From assembly GCA_002449305.1 (NCBI GenBank), contig DKDI01000037.1, positions 1 to 55,291 of the forward strand: a stretch of DNA of 55,291 nt. The letters run 5' to 3'. The notes under the pieces are model-generated. The model ran no database searches, had not been told where the DNA came from, and saw only the letters and a list, made by a program, of their open reading frames with translations. The position numbers were made by a program, and so were the translations under genes. The stretch is from Treponema sp. UBA6852. GTDB lineage: Bacteria; Spirochaetota; Spirochaetia; Treponematales; Treponemataceae. Shown piece after piece: positions 14,839 through 23,794 of the stretch. Numbering within the stretch: position 1 is the stretch's first letter; the number at the start of each line of letters is the position of its first letter.

Positions 14839-15551
14839 GACTTTACAAGGTCTTTTATTACTTCACCTGCGATTATCAAGCCAGCTACGGGTGGTACAAA
14901 TGATGTGCTTCCGGGAGCTGGTCTTCCTGCATTTCCTTTTGTTTCTGCGGAACTGTCATAGATTATTTTTACAGGCTCTTCCTTTGAGTAAACAACTTTA
15001 AGTTTTTTTATTCCGCGTTCTTTTAAGGCTTTTCGCATTGCGCGGGCAAGAGGACAGACGCTGGTTTTGTAAATATCTGAAACTTCAAGCTGTGTCGGGT
15101 CGATTTTGTTTCCGGCTCCCATGCAGCTGATTATTTTTGTTCCGCATTTTTGCGCTTCTTCTGCAAGCGCGATTTTTCCTGCGACTGTGTCAATTGCATC
15201 TATTATATAGTCGTAGTCTGAAAAGTCGAAAGTTCCTTTTGTTTCCTGCGTGAAAAAAACTTTGCGTGTTTTTACTTGTGCCTGCGGATTAATTTCAAGA
15301 ATGCGCTCTTTTGCAACGTCAACTTTGTAAAGTCCTATTGTTTTGTGAGTTGCTATAATCTGGCGGTTTATGTTTGTGAGGCTTACAGTGTCGCTGTCGA
15401 TTAAATCAAAACTTCTGATTCCGCTTCTTGCCAAGGCTTCAACTGCGTATCCTCCAACGCCGCCGATTCCGAACACTGCTACTTTTGAGCGCTTCAGTTT
15501 TTCAATTCCGGCCTTGCCAAAAATAAGTTCTGAGCGTGAAAACTGGTTCAT
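14835..15551 (-). CDS. tcdA: tRNA threonylcarbamoyladenosine dehydratase (ThiF/E1-like)
   Basis: 238 aa. ATP-dependent cyclisation of t6A to ct6A in tRNA. The opening FSRSELIFGKAGIEKLKRS is followed by the nucleotide-binding VAVFGIGGVGGYAVEALARSG and the E1-like SLTNINRQI and DAIDTVAGKIALAEEA. The conserved VVYSKEEPV and the C-terminal GSTSFVPPVAGLIIAGEVI separate it from ThiF and MoeB. No CXXC zinc pairs are visible. It starts 1 base after the stop of the OmpA-like gene on the same strand and so is probably co-transcribed. Confidence 0.92.
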   Translation of the reverse strand: MNQFSRSELIFGKAGIEKLKRSKVAVFGIGGVGGYAVEALARSGIRSFDLIDSDTVSLTNINRQIIATHKTIGLYKVDVAKERILEINPQAQVKTRKVFFTQETKGTFDFSDYDYIIDAIDTVAGKIALAEEAQKCGTKIISCMGAGNKIDPTQLEVSDIYKTSVCPLARAMRKALKERGIKKLKVVYSKEEPVKIIYDSSAETKGNAGRPAPGSTSFVPPVAGLIIAGEVIKDLVKS

Positions 15552-15552
15552 G

Positions 15553-17025
15553 CTATTCTCTTAGAATGTAGCTGCCTTTTGGCATGATTATGATTTCTAC
15601 ACGACGGTTTAATGCTCTTCCCTGCGGAGTGCTGTTGTCTGCCACTGGCTTTGTTCCGCCGAATCCTCTGTACGTGAATAAATTTTTGTCTATTCCGTTT
15701 GAAACAAGCTCCTTGATTATTTCCTGCGCGCGCTGAATGCTCAAGGTCATTTGTCCGTTCGGCTTGTTTACGTCTGCTGTGTGCCCTTCAATCAGGATTG
15801 TGTATTCGCCTGAAGACGTGGCTTTTTTGAGTGATTCTGCAATTTGTGCGATGCGTGGTTTTTCCTGCGGAAGAAGTTCGTAGGAGTCAGCAATAAAGCG
15901 TAAGTTCTGCATTGTAATTTGAATTCCTGTGAGAACTTCGTTCAGGTCAACATCTGGAATTTTGCGCTCAAAGAAATATTTTTTTATCTGGTGATATGCA
16001 ATGTAATAATTCTTGTCTTTTTGCGGCACAGAAACTTTATGCTCAAGCTGCTCCTTGTCCAAAAGAATTACAACTTTTCCCTTTTTTAGAAGCTCCACAT
16101 TTTTTTCAACGGAAGCAATTCTTAAATAGTCTTCTTTTGAAATTACAGGATCGCATCTGTTTATTCCATAGACTTTTTTTACGGTAATCCAAAGCGGATC
16201 TTTTCCGGCTCTTCCGTCATAATCTTCTATAAAATCGGAGCTTGAGTATTTTACGATTCCTGATTTTTTTGCTATTTCAGGCTGAACCATGTTGCGTTCG
16301 TATAACAGCTCCATGTCTTCTGTCCAGACTTTTGGGAACAGACACGGATAAACTTCGCTTTCTATGAATTCTCCGTGGACTGGAAGAGAGCCGCGCGCGT
16401 CAAGGACAATTCCTGTGTATTCCCTGGATGCAACTTGATCAATCGGCTGCATTTTTTTGTATGGCGTGTGGTGCTTTACAAGGCTTGAAGAAATGTCGTT
16501 CAAGTTGATTGTGTGCTTTGTTAAAAGAAGTCCGTCTTTTGTAAATACTGCTGGAGTTTTTTTGCTGTTGTCTACAATTCTTGTAAGGCTTTCAAGTGTA
16601 ACCGTTCCGTCTAGAACAAGGTCACCGAGTGTTTTTGCATCGTCCACGTAAAGGGAAAGCAGCGGATTTTTTACAAGAATCGGAAGCTTCATTTCAATTT
16701 CTTTTACAGAAGTTGATTTTCCGCTTGGAAGAGGAATTCCGGCTTTTTCAATGTTAAAAGCAACGTCCGAGGCAAATGTGTTTTTTGTCCAGTTTACAAA
16801 GCTAGAAGATGTCATTACGGCATCTTTTTCTGAAACGTGTCCTTGCGCTTGGGCTGCCATGATTGATTCGCGCTCAATTTCTATGTCTGAATATGGAACG
16901 TAGACAGACGGAACTGGTTCTGTTGTTTCCGTGGAAAAGTCTAATTGCTCTATGTAGCTTTGGCCGAAGATACAGGCGCATGAGATTATTGCTGCTGTGG
17001 ATAAAATAAAATTCTTTGTATTCAT
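15553..17025 (-). CDS. Exported OmpA-family protein
   Basis: 490 aa from ATG 17025, preferred over upstream starts because it gives a normal signal peptide (MNTKNFILSTAAIISCACIFG). Residues ~20-370 are a Treponema-type N-terminal region, with long beta-strand stretches and no family that I can name. The last ~110 residues form an OmpA C-terminal domain: TILIEGHTADV, QRAQEIIKELVSNGID, FTYRGFGGTKPVADN and ALNRRVEIIIMP. This would bind peptidoglycan in the periplasm. The protein probably links the outer layers to the cell wall. It is followed after 1 base by tcdA. Confidence 0.85.
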   Translation of the reverse strand: MNTKNFILSTAAIISCACIFGQSYIEQLDFSTETTEPVPSVYVPYSDIEIERESIMAAQAQGHVSEKDAVMTSSSFVNWTKNTFASDVAFNIEKAGIPLPSGKSTSVKEIEMKLPILVKNPLLSLYVDDAKTLGDLVLDGTVTLESLTRIVDNSKKTPAVFTKDGLLLTKHTINLNDISSSLVKHHTPYKKMQPIDQVASREYTGIVLDARGSLPVHGEFIESEVYPCLFPKVWTEDMELLYERNMVQPEIAKKSGIVKYSSSDFIEDYDGRAGKDPLWITVKKVYGINRCDPVISKEDYLRIASVEKNVELLKKGKVVILLDKEQLEHKVSVPQKDKNYYIAYHQIKKYFFERKIPDVDLNEVLTGIQITMQNLRFIADSYELLPQEKPRIAQIAESLKKATSSGEYTILIEGHTADVNKPNGQMTLSIQRAQEIIKELVSNGIDKNLFTYRGFGGTKPVADNSTPQGRALNRRVEIIIMPKGSYILRE

Positions 17026-17103
17026 AAAAAGTCCGCTGTTAAATTTTCGGCATTTTAATAGAAAAATCAAGTTGATAAATAGTCCAAACTTCAATTTTTA
17101 TGG

Positions 17104-17131
17104 TTGCATATTTTTTTAGTTATGCTATACT
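17104..17131 (+). promoter_or_regulatory. Possible promoter of the chemotaxis receptor gene
   Basis: TTGCAT (17104-17109), 16-base spacer, TATACT (17126-17131). The transcript leader would then contain the G10 tract at 17170-17179. No sigma-28-type site is obvious. Confidence 0.4.
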
Positions 17132-17169
17132 TGCGCATTATAAAAAGCTAGGGGTTGTGCTGTATAGGC

Positions 17170-17179
17170 GGGGGGGGGG
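17170..17179 (+). repeat. G10 homopolymer in the leader of the chemotaxis receptor gene
   Basis: Ten consecutive G, 26 bases before the ATG at 17206 and after the candidate -10 box. Its position in the untranslated leader, near a weak ribosome-binding region, could make expression sensitive to slippage. Confidence 0.8.
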
Positions 17180-17205
17180 ACTGATTACTGCATGGGGTTC
17201 ACACT

Positions 17206-19254
17206 ATGAAAAAAAGATTTTCAATTTCGGCGGTTCTTATGCTGTCGAATATTATTGGGCTTACAGTTTATGCCGCGGCTCTTTCGATTATTGTCTATTC
17301 CAGAATCAAAACCGATTTTTCTGAATATTTTAGGCAGACATTAAAAGACGACGTTTCCATTGTTTATGAAGAAATTGATATTTATAAGAAAAGCTGCACA
17401 GATTCAACCTTGTATACTCTAAAGACAATCGAAGACATTTACTTGAACTTTGGCTTTTCAAGACCTGAATTATTCCGCAATACTTGTAAAAATTCCATTG
17501 CCGCTTCTTTGTTTGATGCCTGTAGTTTTGTTGGAAACGACGGAACTTCAATAAATATAGGAAATATGCATGAAATCGATGGTCAGACTGTAAAAAATGT
17601 CTTTCAGGGAAAACGGTTTTCCGGCTTTATTCAAGCTGACGGTATTGTTTCTTATATTTGCGGGCGTCCTTTGGAAGCTAACGGAAAAGTTGTAGGAGCA
17701 TTCTTTACAAAAAAGGAAATTCTGAACAATGCGTTTGTTGACCGCATTTCAAAATCCACAACCTGCGACTTTACAATTTTTGAAGGATCAAAAAGAGCCT
17801 TTACTTCAATTGCCGGAATGCTCGGGACTGAAATTGCCGATAAAACTCCAATTGAAAGAGCTTCTGGTGGCGAAGAAACTTTGTACAACGCAAAAATAAA
17901 CGGAGAAAACTATTTTACATATTATTTTCCGTTAAAGCAGGACGACGGAACTTTCCTTACAACGCTTTTTCTCGGAAAGAAAGTTTCGCTTGTGCATGAA
18001 ATTATATTTTCTATTTTTTCGCGGATTCTTATTGCTACTGTTTTGTGCGCAGTTGTAATTATTTTAATTCTTGTGGCTATTCTGATTTCAAAAATTATAA
18101 ATCCGCTTAAGGCTGTGGGAGATGCAATCAACAACCTTTCTTCTGGAGATGCAGACCTTACGGCGCGGCTTCCTATAAAATGGAACAATGAGTTTGATGA
18201 TATTTCAGTTGACGTAAATAAATTTATTGAAATGATTCAGAAAATTATCATTGAGCTGAACGAGGCGCAGAATTCCCTTGATTCAATCGGCCAGAACCTT
18301 GGAACAAACGCATCTGAATCTGCCAGCGCAACTGCTCAGATTATGGCGAACATTACCGGCGTAAAAAAGCAGTCGGAAAATCTTTCGCTTTCTGTTTCAA
18401 ATACAACTGGAATTCTTGGAAAATCTGCCGGCAGCGTAAGAGATTTGTCTGGACTTGTTGAAGCTCAGGCTCAAGGAATTTCAGAGTCTTCCGCTGCAAT
18501 TGAAGAAATGCTTGGAAATATTTCTTCTGTTACCGCAAATGTTCATAAAATGTCTGACAGCTTTAAAGAGCTTGGCGGAACTGTTGACGAAGGAAAAACA
18601 AAGCTTGCGAATGTAGATGGTAAAGTCAACGAAATTGCAGCCCAGTCAAAAATGCTTATTCAGGCTAACCAGATTATTTCGCAGATTGCCTCTGAAACAA
18701 ACTTGCTTGCAATGAATGCCGCAATTGAAGCCGCCCACGCAGGAAAAGCAGGCGAAGGATTCTCTGTTGTTGCAAATGAAATTAGGAAACTTGCGGAAAC
18801 TTCAAGCCAACAGTCAAAAAATATCAATACAGAACTTAAACAGATTTCTTCTTCTATTAAAGATGTTGTTTCCCTTTCAAAGGATTCGCAGACTGCATTT
18901 GGCGAAATTGTTACGCATTTGAATTCAACTGATACGATTATCCGTGAAATTGACAACGCCATGAATGAGCAGGAAAACGCTTCAAGGCAGATTTTTAGTG
19001 CGCTAAGCGACATGAGAAGCCAGTCTTCAGAAGTAAATGAGAAATTCAAGGATGTAAACAGCGGAATTGTTGAAGTTTCTAAGGAAATGGATTCTGTTCA
19101 GCACGTTTCTTCTACAATTCTTGGAAGCATGGATGAAATGGCGGCCGGAGCAAGGCAAATAAGTTCGGCAGCCCAGAATGTTTCGGATTTGGCGCAGTCC
19201 ACAAAGGAAAATATTTCTGTAATGGATAGCCGTCTTGGTCAGTTCAGGGTTTAG
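17206..19254 (+). CDS. Methyl-accepting chemotaxis protein
   Basis: 682 aa. TM1 at ~10-30, a periplasmic Cache-like sensor (~33-262), TM2 at ~265-295 (ILIATVLCAVVIILILVAIL), then HAMP (KIINPLKAVGDAINNLSSGD). A long cytoplasmic coiled coil carries the conserved hairpin tip SETNLLAMNAAIEAAHAGKA and GFSVVANEIRKLAETS. It senses an unknown ligand and signals to CheA/CheW. The gene stands alone between divergent and terminator-bounded neighbours. The start at 17206 gives a normal signal-anchor with GGGG about 11 bases upstream; the ribosome-binding site is weak. A terminator follows at 19277-19328. Confidence 0.95.
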   Translation: MKKRFSISAVLMLSNIIGLTVYAAALSIIVYSRIKTDFSEYFRQTLKDDVSIVYEEIDIYKKSCTDSTLYTLKTIEDIYLNFGFSRPELFRNTCKNSIAASLFDACSFVGNDGTSINIGNMHEIDGQTVKNVFQGKRFSGFIQADGIVSYICGRPLEANGKVVGAFFTKKEILNNAFVDRISKSTTCDFTIFEGSKRAFTSIAGMLGTEIADKTPIERASGGEETLYNAKINGENYFTYYFPLKQDDGTFLTTLFLGKKVSLVHEIIFSIFSRILIATVLCAVVIILILVAILISKIINPLKAVGDAINNLSSGDADLTARLPIKWNNEFDDISVDVNKFIEMIQKIIIELNEAQNSLDSIGQNLGTNASESASATAQIMANITGVKKQSENLSLSVSNTTGILGKSAGSVRDLSGLVEAQAQGISESSAAIEEMLGNISSVTANVHKMSDSFKELGGTVDEGKTKLANVDGKVNEIAAQSKMLIQANQIISQIASETNLLAMNAAIEAAHAGKAGEGFSVVANEIRKLAETSSQQSKNINTELKQISSSIKDVVSLSKDSQTAFGEIVTHLNSTDTIIREIDNAMNEQENASRQIFSALSDMRSQSSEVNEKFKDVNSGIVEVSKEMDSVQHVSSTILGSMDEMAAGARQISSAAQNVSDLAQSTKENISVMDSRLGQFRV

Positions 19255-19276
19255 CCTAAAACTTTAAATCTAAATT

Positions 19277-19328
19277 TCCGCTTGGAATATTTGAATACGC
19301 TTCATTTATTCCGGGCGGATTTTTTTTT
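19277..19328 (+). terminator. Intrinsic terminator after the chemotaxis receptor gene
   Basis: A 13-bp stem (19277-19289 with 19307-19319) with two G-T pairs, followed by a run of nine T. The rest of the 240-base gap before oadG shows only AT-rich sequence with possible promoter elements. Confidence 0.85.
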
Positions 19329-19494
19329 GCTTTGTGCGTAACTGTTGTCCATTTGATGAATAAATTCTTTCTATTCTAATTGTAATGTTTTTGAAATTTC
19401 TCTATATTATTAACGGTATCTTTTTGCTAAAATGCGGAAAGATTCGGTTAAAAAAAATTCTTTTCCTATAAAATCTTTATTCTTGGGAGGAACT

Positions 19495-19740
19495 ATGACA
19501 GTTCTTGAAATGTTCAGTCAAAGTGGAATTCTTACTTTGCTGGGAATGGGTGTGGTTTTCTTTTTTCTGATTATTATGATTTTGGCGATGATTGCGCTTC
19601 ATGCTGTGGTTCATGCCTTAAAATGGGACGCCGAGCCTGTCGCCGAGCAGCCTGTTGCTTCTCCTTCCGTTCCTGCCGAAGACAATGGCGCTGTTGTTGC
19701 CGCTATTGCCGCTGTATTAAAAGATAAAAAAGCGTTGTAA
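19495..19740 (+). CDS. oadG: Oxaloacetate decarboxylase gamma-type subunit
   Basis: 81 aa from ATG 19495, chosen because GGGAGG (19485-19490) lies just upstream; longer starts lack a site. One transmembrane helix at ~10-40 (LLGMGVVFFFLIIMILAMIAL) with the family's small GMGVVFxFL motif, then an Ala/Pro-rich tail (AEPVAEQPVASP) and an acidic/Ala end. It anchors the alpha subunit to the beta pump. It is followed 29 bases later by the alpha subunit gene. Confidence 0.85.
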   Translation: MTVLEMFSQSGILTLLGMGVVFFFLIIMILAMIALHAVVHALKWDAEPVAEQPVASPSVPAEDNGAVVAAIAAVLKDKKAL

Positions 19741-19769
19741 TTAATAGATTTTTATTAAGAGGTTGATTT

Positions 19770-21836
19770 ATGTCTAAGAAAATTGGAATTTCTGAACTTG
19801 TTTTGCGTGATGCCCATCAGTCTTTGCATGCCACTCGCATGACAACTGCTGATATGCTTCCTGCTTGCGGAATGATTGATAAAATTGGCTACTGGGCTGT
19901 AGAAGGCTGGGGCGGAGCAACTTATGACTCTTGTATCCGCTTTTTGAATGAAGATCCTTGGGATCGTCTTCGCAAGCTCCATGCGGCTCTTCCAAACAAT
20001 AAGATTATGATGCTTTTGCGCGGACAGAATCTTTTGGGATACCGTCATTACGCTGATGATGTTGTTGACAAATTTGTTGAAACTGCCGCAAAGAACGGAA
20101 TTGATGTTTTCCGCATTTTTGATGCCTGCAACGACCCTCGCAATCTTGAGCGTGCCACAAAAGCTGCAAAAAAGACAGGAAAGCATGTTCAGATGGCAAT
20201 TTCCTATGCAGTTACTCCTTTCCATACAAATCAGGTTTATGCTGACCTTGCAAAAACTTATGCTGAATTCGGCGCGGACTCAATCTGTATAAAAGATATG
20301 TCTGGACTTTTAAAGCCTTATGAAGCCTATGACTTGGTTCTTGCAATTAAAAAAGCCTGTGATCTTCCTATTGAGATTCACTCTCATGCGACAACGGGTC
20401 TTTCTGTTGCTACAGAACTTAAGGCTGTTGAAGCTGGCGCGGATATTCTGGACACAGCTATTTCTTCAATGTCTATGGGAACAAGCCATTCTCCAACTGA
20501 AACTGTTGTTGAAATGCTCAAGGGAACCGAATATGATACAGGGCTTGATACAAAAGCGCTTCTTGAAATTGCAGCTTATTTCCGCGAAGTCCGAAAGCAT
20601 TATTCTTCACTTGAATCTTCTTTCCTTGGAGCTGACACACGCATTCTTCTTTCTCAGGTTCCAGGCGGAATGCTTTCAAATCTCGAAAGCCAGCTTAAGC
20701 AGCAGGGCGCATCTAACAAAATGGATGATGTTCTAAAAGAGCTTCCGATTGTCCAGAAAGATGTTGGATATGTTCCTCTTGTAACTCCGACTTCACAGAT
20801 TGTTGGAACTCAGGCTGTTTTCAATGTTCTTTTTGGTCGCTATGAAAGAATGACAGGTGAATTCCGTGATCTTTTGGTTGGAAAATACGGAAAGCTTCCT
20901 GCAGAGCCAAATGCGGATCTCGTAAAAAAAGCTCTTGCACAGAACAATATGGAAGAAGTTATTACTTGCCGTCCTGCTGACAAAATTGAACCTGAATGGG
21001 ACAAAATGGTTAAGGAAGCAAAGGAAAACGGTGGCGATGGAAGCGACGAGGATACACTCACTTATGCAATGTTCCCGAAAGTTGCTCCAAAATTCTTTAA
21101 GGAAAGAGCAAACGGTCCTGTTGATGCTGCTACTGCATTTGCAAAGAAAGAAGCTCCTGCTGCTGAACCTGCTTCAAAGGGCGGATCTTACACAATCACA
21201 GTTAACGGTTCTGCATATAATGTAACTTCAGACGGAAACGGTTCTGTTACAGTAAATGGAACTCCTTATTCTGTTTCTGTTGGGGCTGGAACTGCGGCTC
21301 CTGCTTCTGCTTCTGCTCCGGTTGCTACAGGCGGAGTTGATGTAAAGGCTCCGGTTGCTGGAACATTGCTTAAGCAGTGCTTTGCAAACGGAACAAAAGT
21401 TTCTAAAGGCCAGACTATAATAATAATTGAATCAATGAAGATGGAGCTTGAAGTTAAAGCTACAGATGACGGAACAATCACTTATTCTGTTGCTCCTGGT
21501 TCACAGATTCAGAGCGGACAGGTTCTTGCCACCATTGGCGGTGTTGTTGTTCAGCCTGCTCCAGTTGCAAAACCTGTTGCTTCTCCTGCAACTGCGGCTC
21601 CAGCTGCTCCAGTTTCATCTGGCAATGGAACAAAAGTAAATGCTCCGGTTGCCGGCGTGTTCCTTAGAACAGCAGTTGCTGAAGGCGCTTCTGTAAAGAA
21701 AGGCGACAATGTTGTTATTATTGAGTCAATGAAAATGGAACTTGAAATAAAAGCTCCTGTTGATGGAAAAGTTCACTTCCTTGCAAGTGCTGGAACTCAG
21801 CTTACAAATGGTCAGCCAGTAGCTGAAATTTGCTAA
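19770..21836 (+). CDS. oadA: Na+-pumping oxaloacetate/methylmalonyl-type decarboxylase alpha subunit with two biotinyl domains
   Basis: 688 aa. N-terminal carboxyltransferase TIM barrel (LVLRDAHQSLHATRM, with metal and substrate motifs RIFDACND, IKDMSGLL and IEIHSHATTG), PYC/OAD conserved region (SQVPGGMLSNLESQLKQQ), then Ala/Pro linkers and two complete biotinyl domains. The biotin lysines lie in ESMKME at K557 and K655. Family members normally carry a single biotinyl domain. It transfers CO2 from oxaloacetate to biotin; the beta subunit then decarboxylates it and drives Na+ export. A YTITVNG/GTPYSV beta stretch precedes the first biotinyl domain. It lies in the oadG-oadA-oadB operon; the substrate (oxaloacetate versus another acyl-CoA) is not proven by sequence. 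Confidence 0.93.
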   Translation: MSKKIGISELVLRDAHQSLHATRMTTADMLPACGMIDKIGYWAVEGWGGATYDSCIRFLNEDPWDRLRKLHAALPNNKIMMLLRGQNLLGYRHYADDVVDKFVETAAKNGIDVFRIFDACNDPRNLERATKAAKKTGKHVQMAISYAVTPFHTNQVYADLAKTYAEFGADSICIKDMSGLLKPYEAYDLVLAIKKACDLPIEIHSHATTGLSVATELKAVEAGADILDTAISSMSMGTSHSPTETVVEMLKGTEYDTGLDTKALLEIAAYFREVRKHYSSLESSFLGADTRILLSQVPGGMLSNLESQLKQQGASNKMDDVLKELPIVQKDVGYVPLVTPTSQIVGTQAVFNVLFGRYERMTGEFRDLLVGKYGKLPAEPNADLVKKALAQNNMEEVITCRPADKIEPEWDKMVKEAKENGGDGSDEDTLTYAMFPKVAPKFFKERANGPVDAATAFAKKEAPAAEPASKGGSYTITVNGSAYNVTSDGNGSVTVNGTPYSVSVGAGTAAPASASAPVATGGVDVKAPVAGTLLKQCFANGTKVSKGQTIIIIESMKMELEVKATDDGTITYSVAPGSQIQSGQVLATIGGVVVQPAPVAKPVASPATAAPAAPVSSGNGTKVNAPVAGVFLRTAVAEGASVKKGDNVVIIESMKMELEIKAPVDGKVHFLASAGTQLTNGQPVAEIC

Positions 21837-21843
21837 GATTATC

Positions 21844-21879
21844 TGCCGCCTCTTTTTAGGAGCGGTGGAAGTTTTTTTA
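21844..21879 (+). terminator. Possible weak terminator or processing hairpin between oadA and oadB
   Basis: CCGCC (about 21848) can pair with GGTGG, with a partial CTC/GAG extension, followed by a T7 run. The stem is imperfect, so it may attenuate rather than end the operon transcript. Confidence 0.4.
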
Positions 21880-21889
21880 AGGAAATAGT

Positions 21890-23317
21890 ATGCCTGATAC
21901 AAAGAAAATTAAAAATACAAAAATTGCATTTATTATGCTTTCGATTATGGCAGTTGCTGGAGTTCTTTCATTTACAACAAGAACTTTTGCGCAAGACAAA
22001 CCTGCTCCAGCTTCTGGAATGGAACGTGTAATAAAAGGAACTGAAAACTGGAATGGAAAATATGATATTTCTATTTCAAAGTTCTTAAAGAATATTGGAA
22101 AGTCAACTGGAATCTATAAGATGATTCATCAGCCTACAGCGGAAGAGCTTGCGTTGGAAAAAGCGCAGGCAGAAGCTCAGCTTGCGGCGGAAGAAAACAA
22201 TCCGTTTGATGAAGCTCCTAAAGCTCCGGGCTGGCAGTCTTTGATTATGCTTGCAATTGGCTTCCTTATTATTTATCTTGCAGTTGGAAAAGGATTTGAG
22301 CCGCTTCTTCTTATTCCTATTGGATTTGGAACTGTTCTTGTGAATATTCCGGGCGCGGCAATGGGAGACGCTCCTCATGGAATGCTTCATATAATTTACA
22401 GCGCGGGCGTTGGAAACGAATTCTTCCCGATGCTTATTTTCATGGGAATTGGCGCAATGACTGACTTTGGTCCTCTTATTGCAAATCCAAAAACTGCATT
22501 GCTTGGCGGTGCTGCCCAGTTTGGCGTTTTCTTTACGCTTTTCGGTGTTGCATTTATGAACGCTTTTCTTGGAACTGACTATACAATGCTTCAGGCTAGC
22601 GCGATTTCAATTATCGGCGGTGCGGACGGTCCTACTTCAATTTATGTTTCTGGAAAGCTTGCTCCTGAAATGATGGCGGTTATTGCGGTTGCCGCATATT
22701 CTTACATGGCTCTTGTTCCGATGATTCAGCCTCCGATTATGAAACTTCTTACGACAAAAAAAGAACGCCTGATAAAAATGGATCAGCTTAGGCCTGTTTC
22801 AAAGACAGAAAAAGTTTTGTTTCCGATTTTGCTTCTTGTGATTTCAATTCTTCTTTTGCCGCCAGCTTGTCCTTTGATTGGAATGCTTGCGTTCGGAAAC
22901 TTCGTAAAGGAAAGCCATGCTGCGGAACGTCTTTCTAAAACTATGGAAAACGAGCTTATGAACATTGTTTCAATTCTTCTTTCTCTTGGTGTTGGAAGCC
23001 AGATGACTCCTGAAAAAATCATTAAGAAAGAATCACTTGGAATTATTGTTCTTGGTCTTTTTGCATTTGCAGTTGCCACAATTGGCGGTCTTGTAATGGC
23101 AAAAATCATGAATCTTTTCCTTAAGAAGAAAATTAATCCGCTTATTGGTTCTGCGGGAGTTTCTGCGGTTCCTATGGCTGCCCGTGTTGCGAATAAAGTT
23201 GGACTTGAGTACGATCCTTCAAACTTCCTTTTGATGAATGCGATGGGACCGAATGTTGCCGGTGTAATTGGAACTGCAATTGCTGCTGGTGTTTTCATTG
23301 CAACTTACGGTGCTTAG
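21890..23317 (+). CDS. oadB: Na+-translocating decarboxylase beta subunit
   Basis: 475 aa integral membrane protein. After an N-terminal helix (13-31) and ~75 hydrophilic residues, many transmembrane segments follow. They include the family motifs GIGAMTDFGPLIANP, GAAQFGVFFTLFG and SIIGGADGPTSIYVS with the sodium-binding Asp, and a final NFLLMNAMGPNVAGVIGTAIAAG. It decarboxylates carboxybiotin on the alpha subunit and exports Na+. The first ~110 residues, including an Ala/Glu-rich stretch EELALEKAQAEAQLAAEE, are longer than in typical beta subunits (~375-435 aa). Terminator at 23328-23367. Confidence 0.93.
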   Translation: MPDTKKIKNTKIAFIMLSIMAVAGVLSFTTRTFAQDKPAPASGMERVIKGTENWNGKYDISISKFLKNIGKSTGIYKMIHQPTAEELALEKAQAEAQLAAEENNPFDEAPKAPGWQSLIMLAIGFLIIYLAVGKGFEPLLLIPIGFGTVLVNIPGAAMGDAPHGMLHIIYSAGVGNEFFPMLIFMGIGAMTDFGPLIANPKTALLGGAAQFGVFFTLFGVAFMNAFLGTDYTMLQASAISIIGGADGPTSIYVSGKLAPEMMAVIAVAAYSYMALVPMIQPPIMKLLTTKKERLIKMDQLRPVSKTEKVLFPILLLVISILLLPPACPLIGMLAFGNFVKESHAAERLSKTMENELMNIVSILLSLGVGSQMTPEKIIKKESLGIIVLGLFAFAVATIGGLVMAKIMNLFLKKKINPLIGSAGVSAVPMAARVANKVGLEYDPSNFLLMNAMGPNVAGVIGTAIAAGVFIATYGA

Positions 23318-23327
23318 TTTTTTATGG

Positions 23328-23367
23328 CAGAACTGCATTTTATAAAGTGCGGTTCTGTTGTTTTTTT
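23328..23367 (+). terminator. Intrinsic terminator of the oad operon
   Basis: CAGAACTGCA (23328-23337) pairs with TGCGGTTCTG (23348-23357), one G-T pair, followed by a T-rich run with T7. Confidence 0.85.
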
Positions 23368-23386
23368 GTGCCTGAATTAAGGTTTT

Positions 23387-23728
23387 ATGCAGAAAAAATT
23401 TTTATACACTATTTTAATTGTCTTTTCAGTTTTTCTGTGGATTTTATATCCTGCATTCAGGCACGAGCTTAAAATTTCCAATAAATGCGCCCTTGAATTT
23501 GAAAACGATTCAGGCGCAGTTATTTTGTCTTTTTTTGACAATTCCACTGTTGAAGCATTTGTGCATGAAGAAAGAAAATTTGAAATTTCTTTTGCGATTT
23601 GCTTTGCGTTTCTGGCACTTCTTGTTCTTGTAATTGAAAAGAATATTGATTTTTCTTTATGTGCGCTGAACGTTCCTGTCAAGAATAAATACATTGATTT
23701 TGTAATAAAGCAAACTTCCGTCTTATAA
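23387..23728 (+). CDS. Small membrane protein of unknown function
   Basis: 113 aa. Two hydrophobic helices (about 5-24 and 64-82, FAICFAFLALLVLVIEK) with a ~40-residue polar loop between them that would face outside. No motif recognised. It starts 20 bases after the oad terminator, with only a weak ribosome-binding site, and ends 66 bases before the next gene. Codon pattern and sense-strand context look like a real gene, but I cannot assign a role. Confidence 0.5.
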   Translation: MQKKFLYTILIVFSVFLWILYPAFRHELKISNKCALEFENDSGAVILSFFDNSTVEAFVHEERKFEISFAICFAFLALLVLVIEKNIDFSLCALNVPVKNKYIDFVIKQTSVL

Positions 23729-23794
23729 AGTTCCTCATAATTTTTTCACTTTTAATTTTTATGCTTTCTCATTGTTTTTTATGGAGGAATTTTT

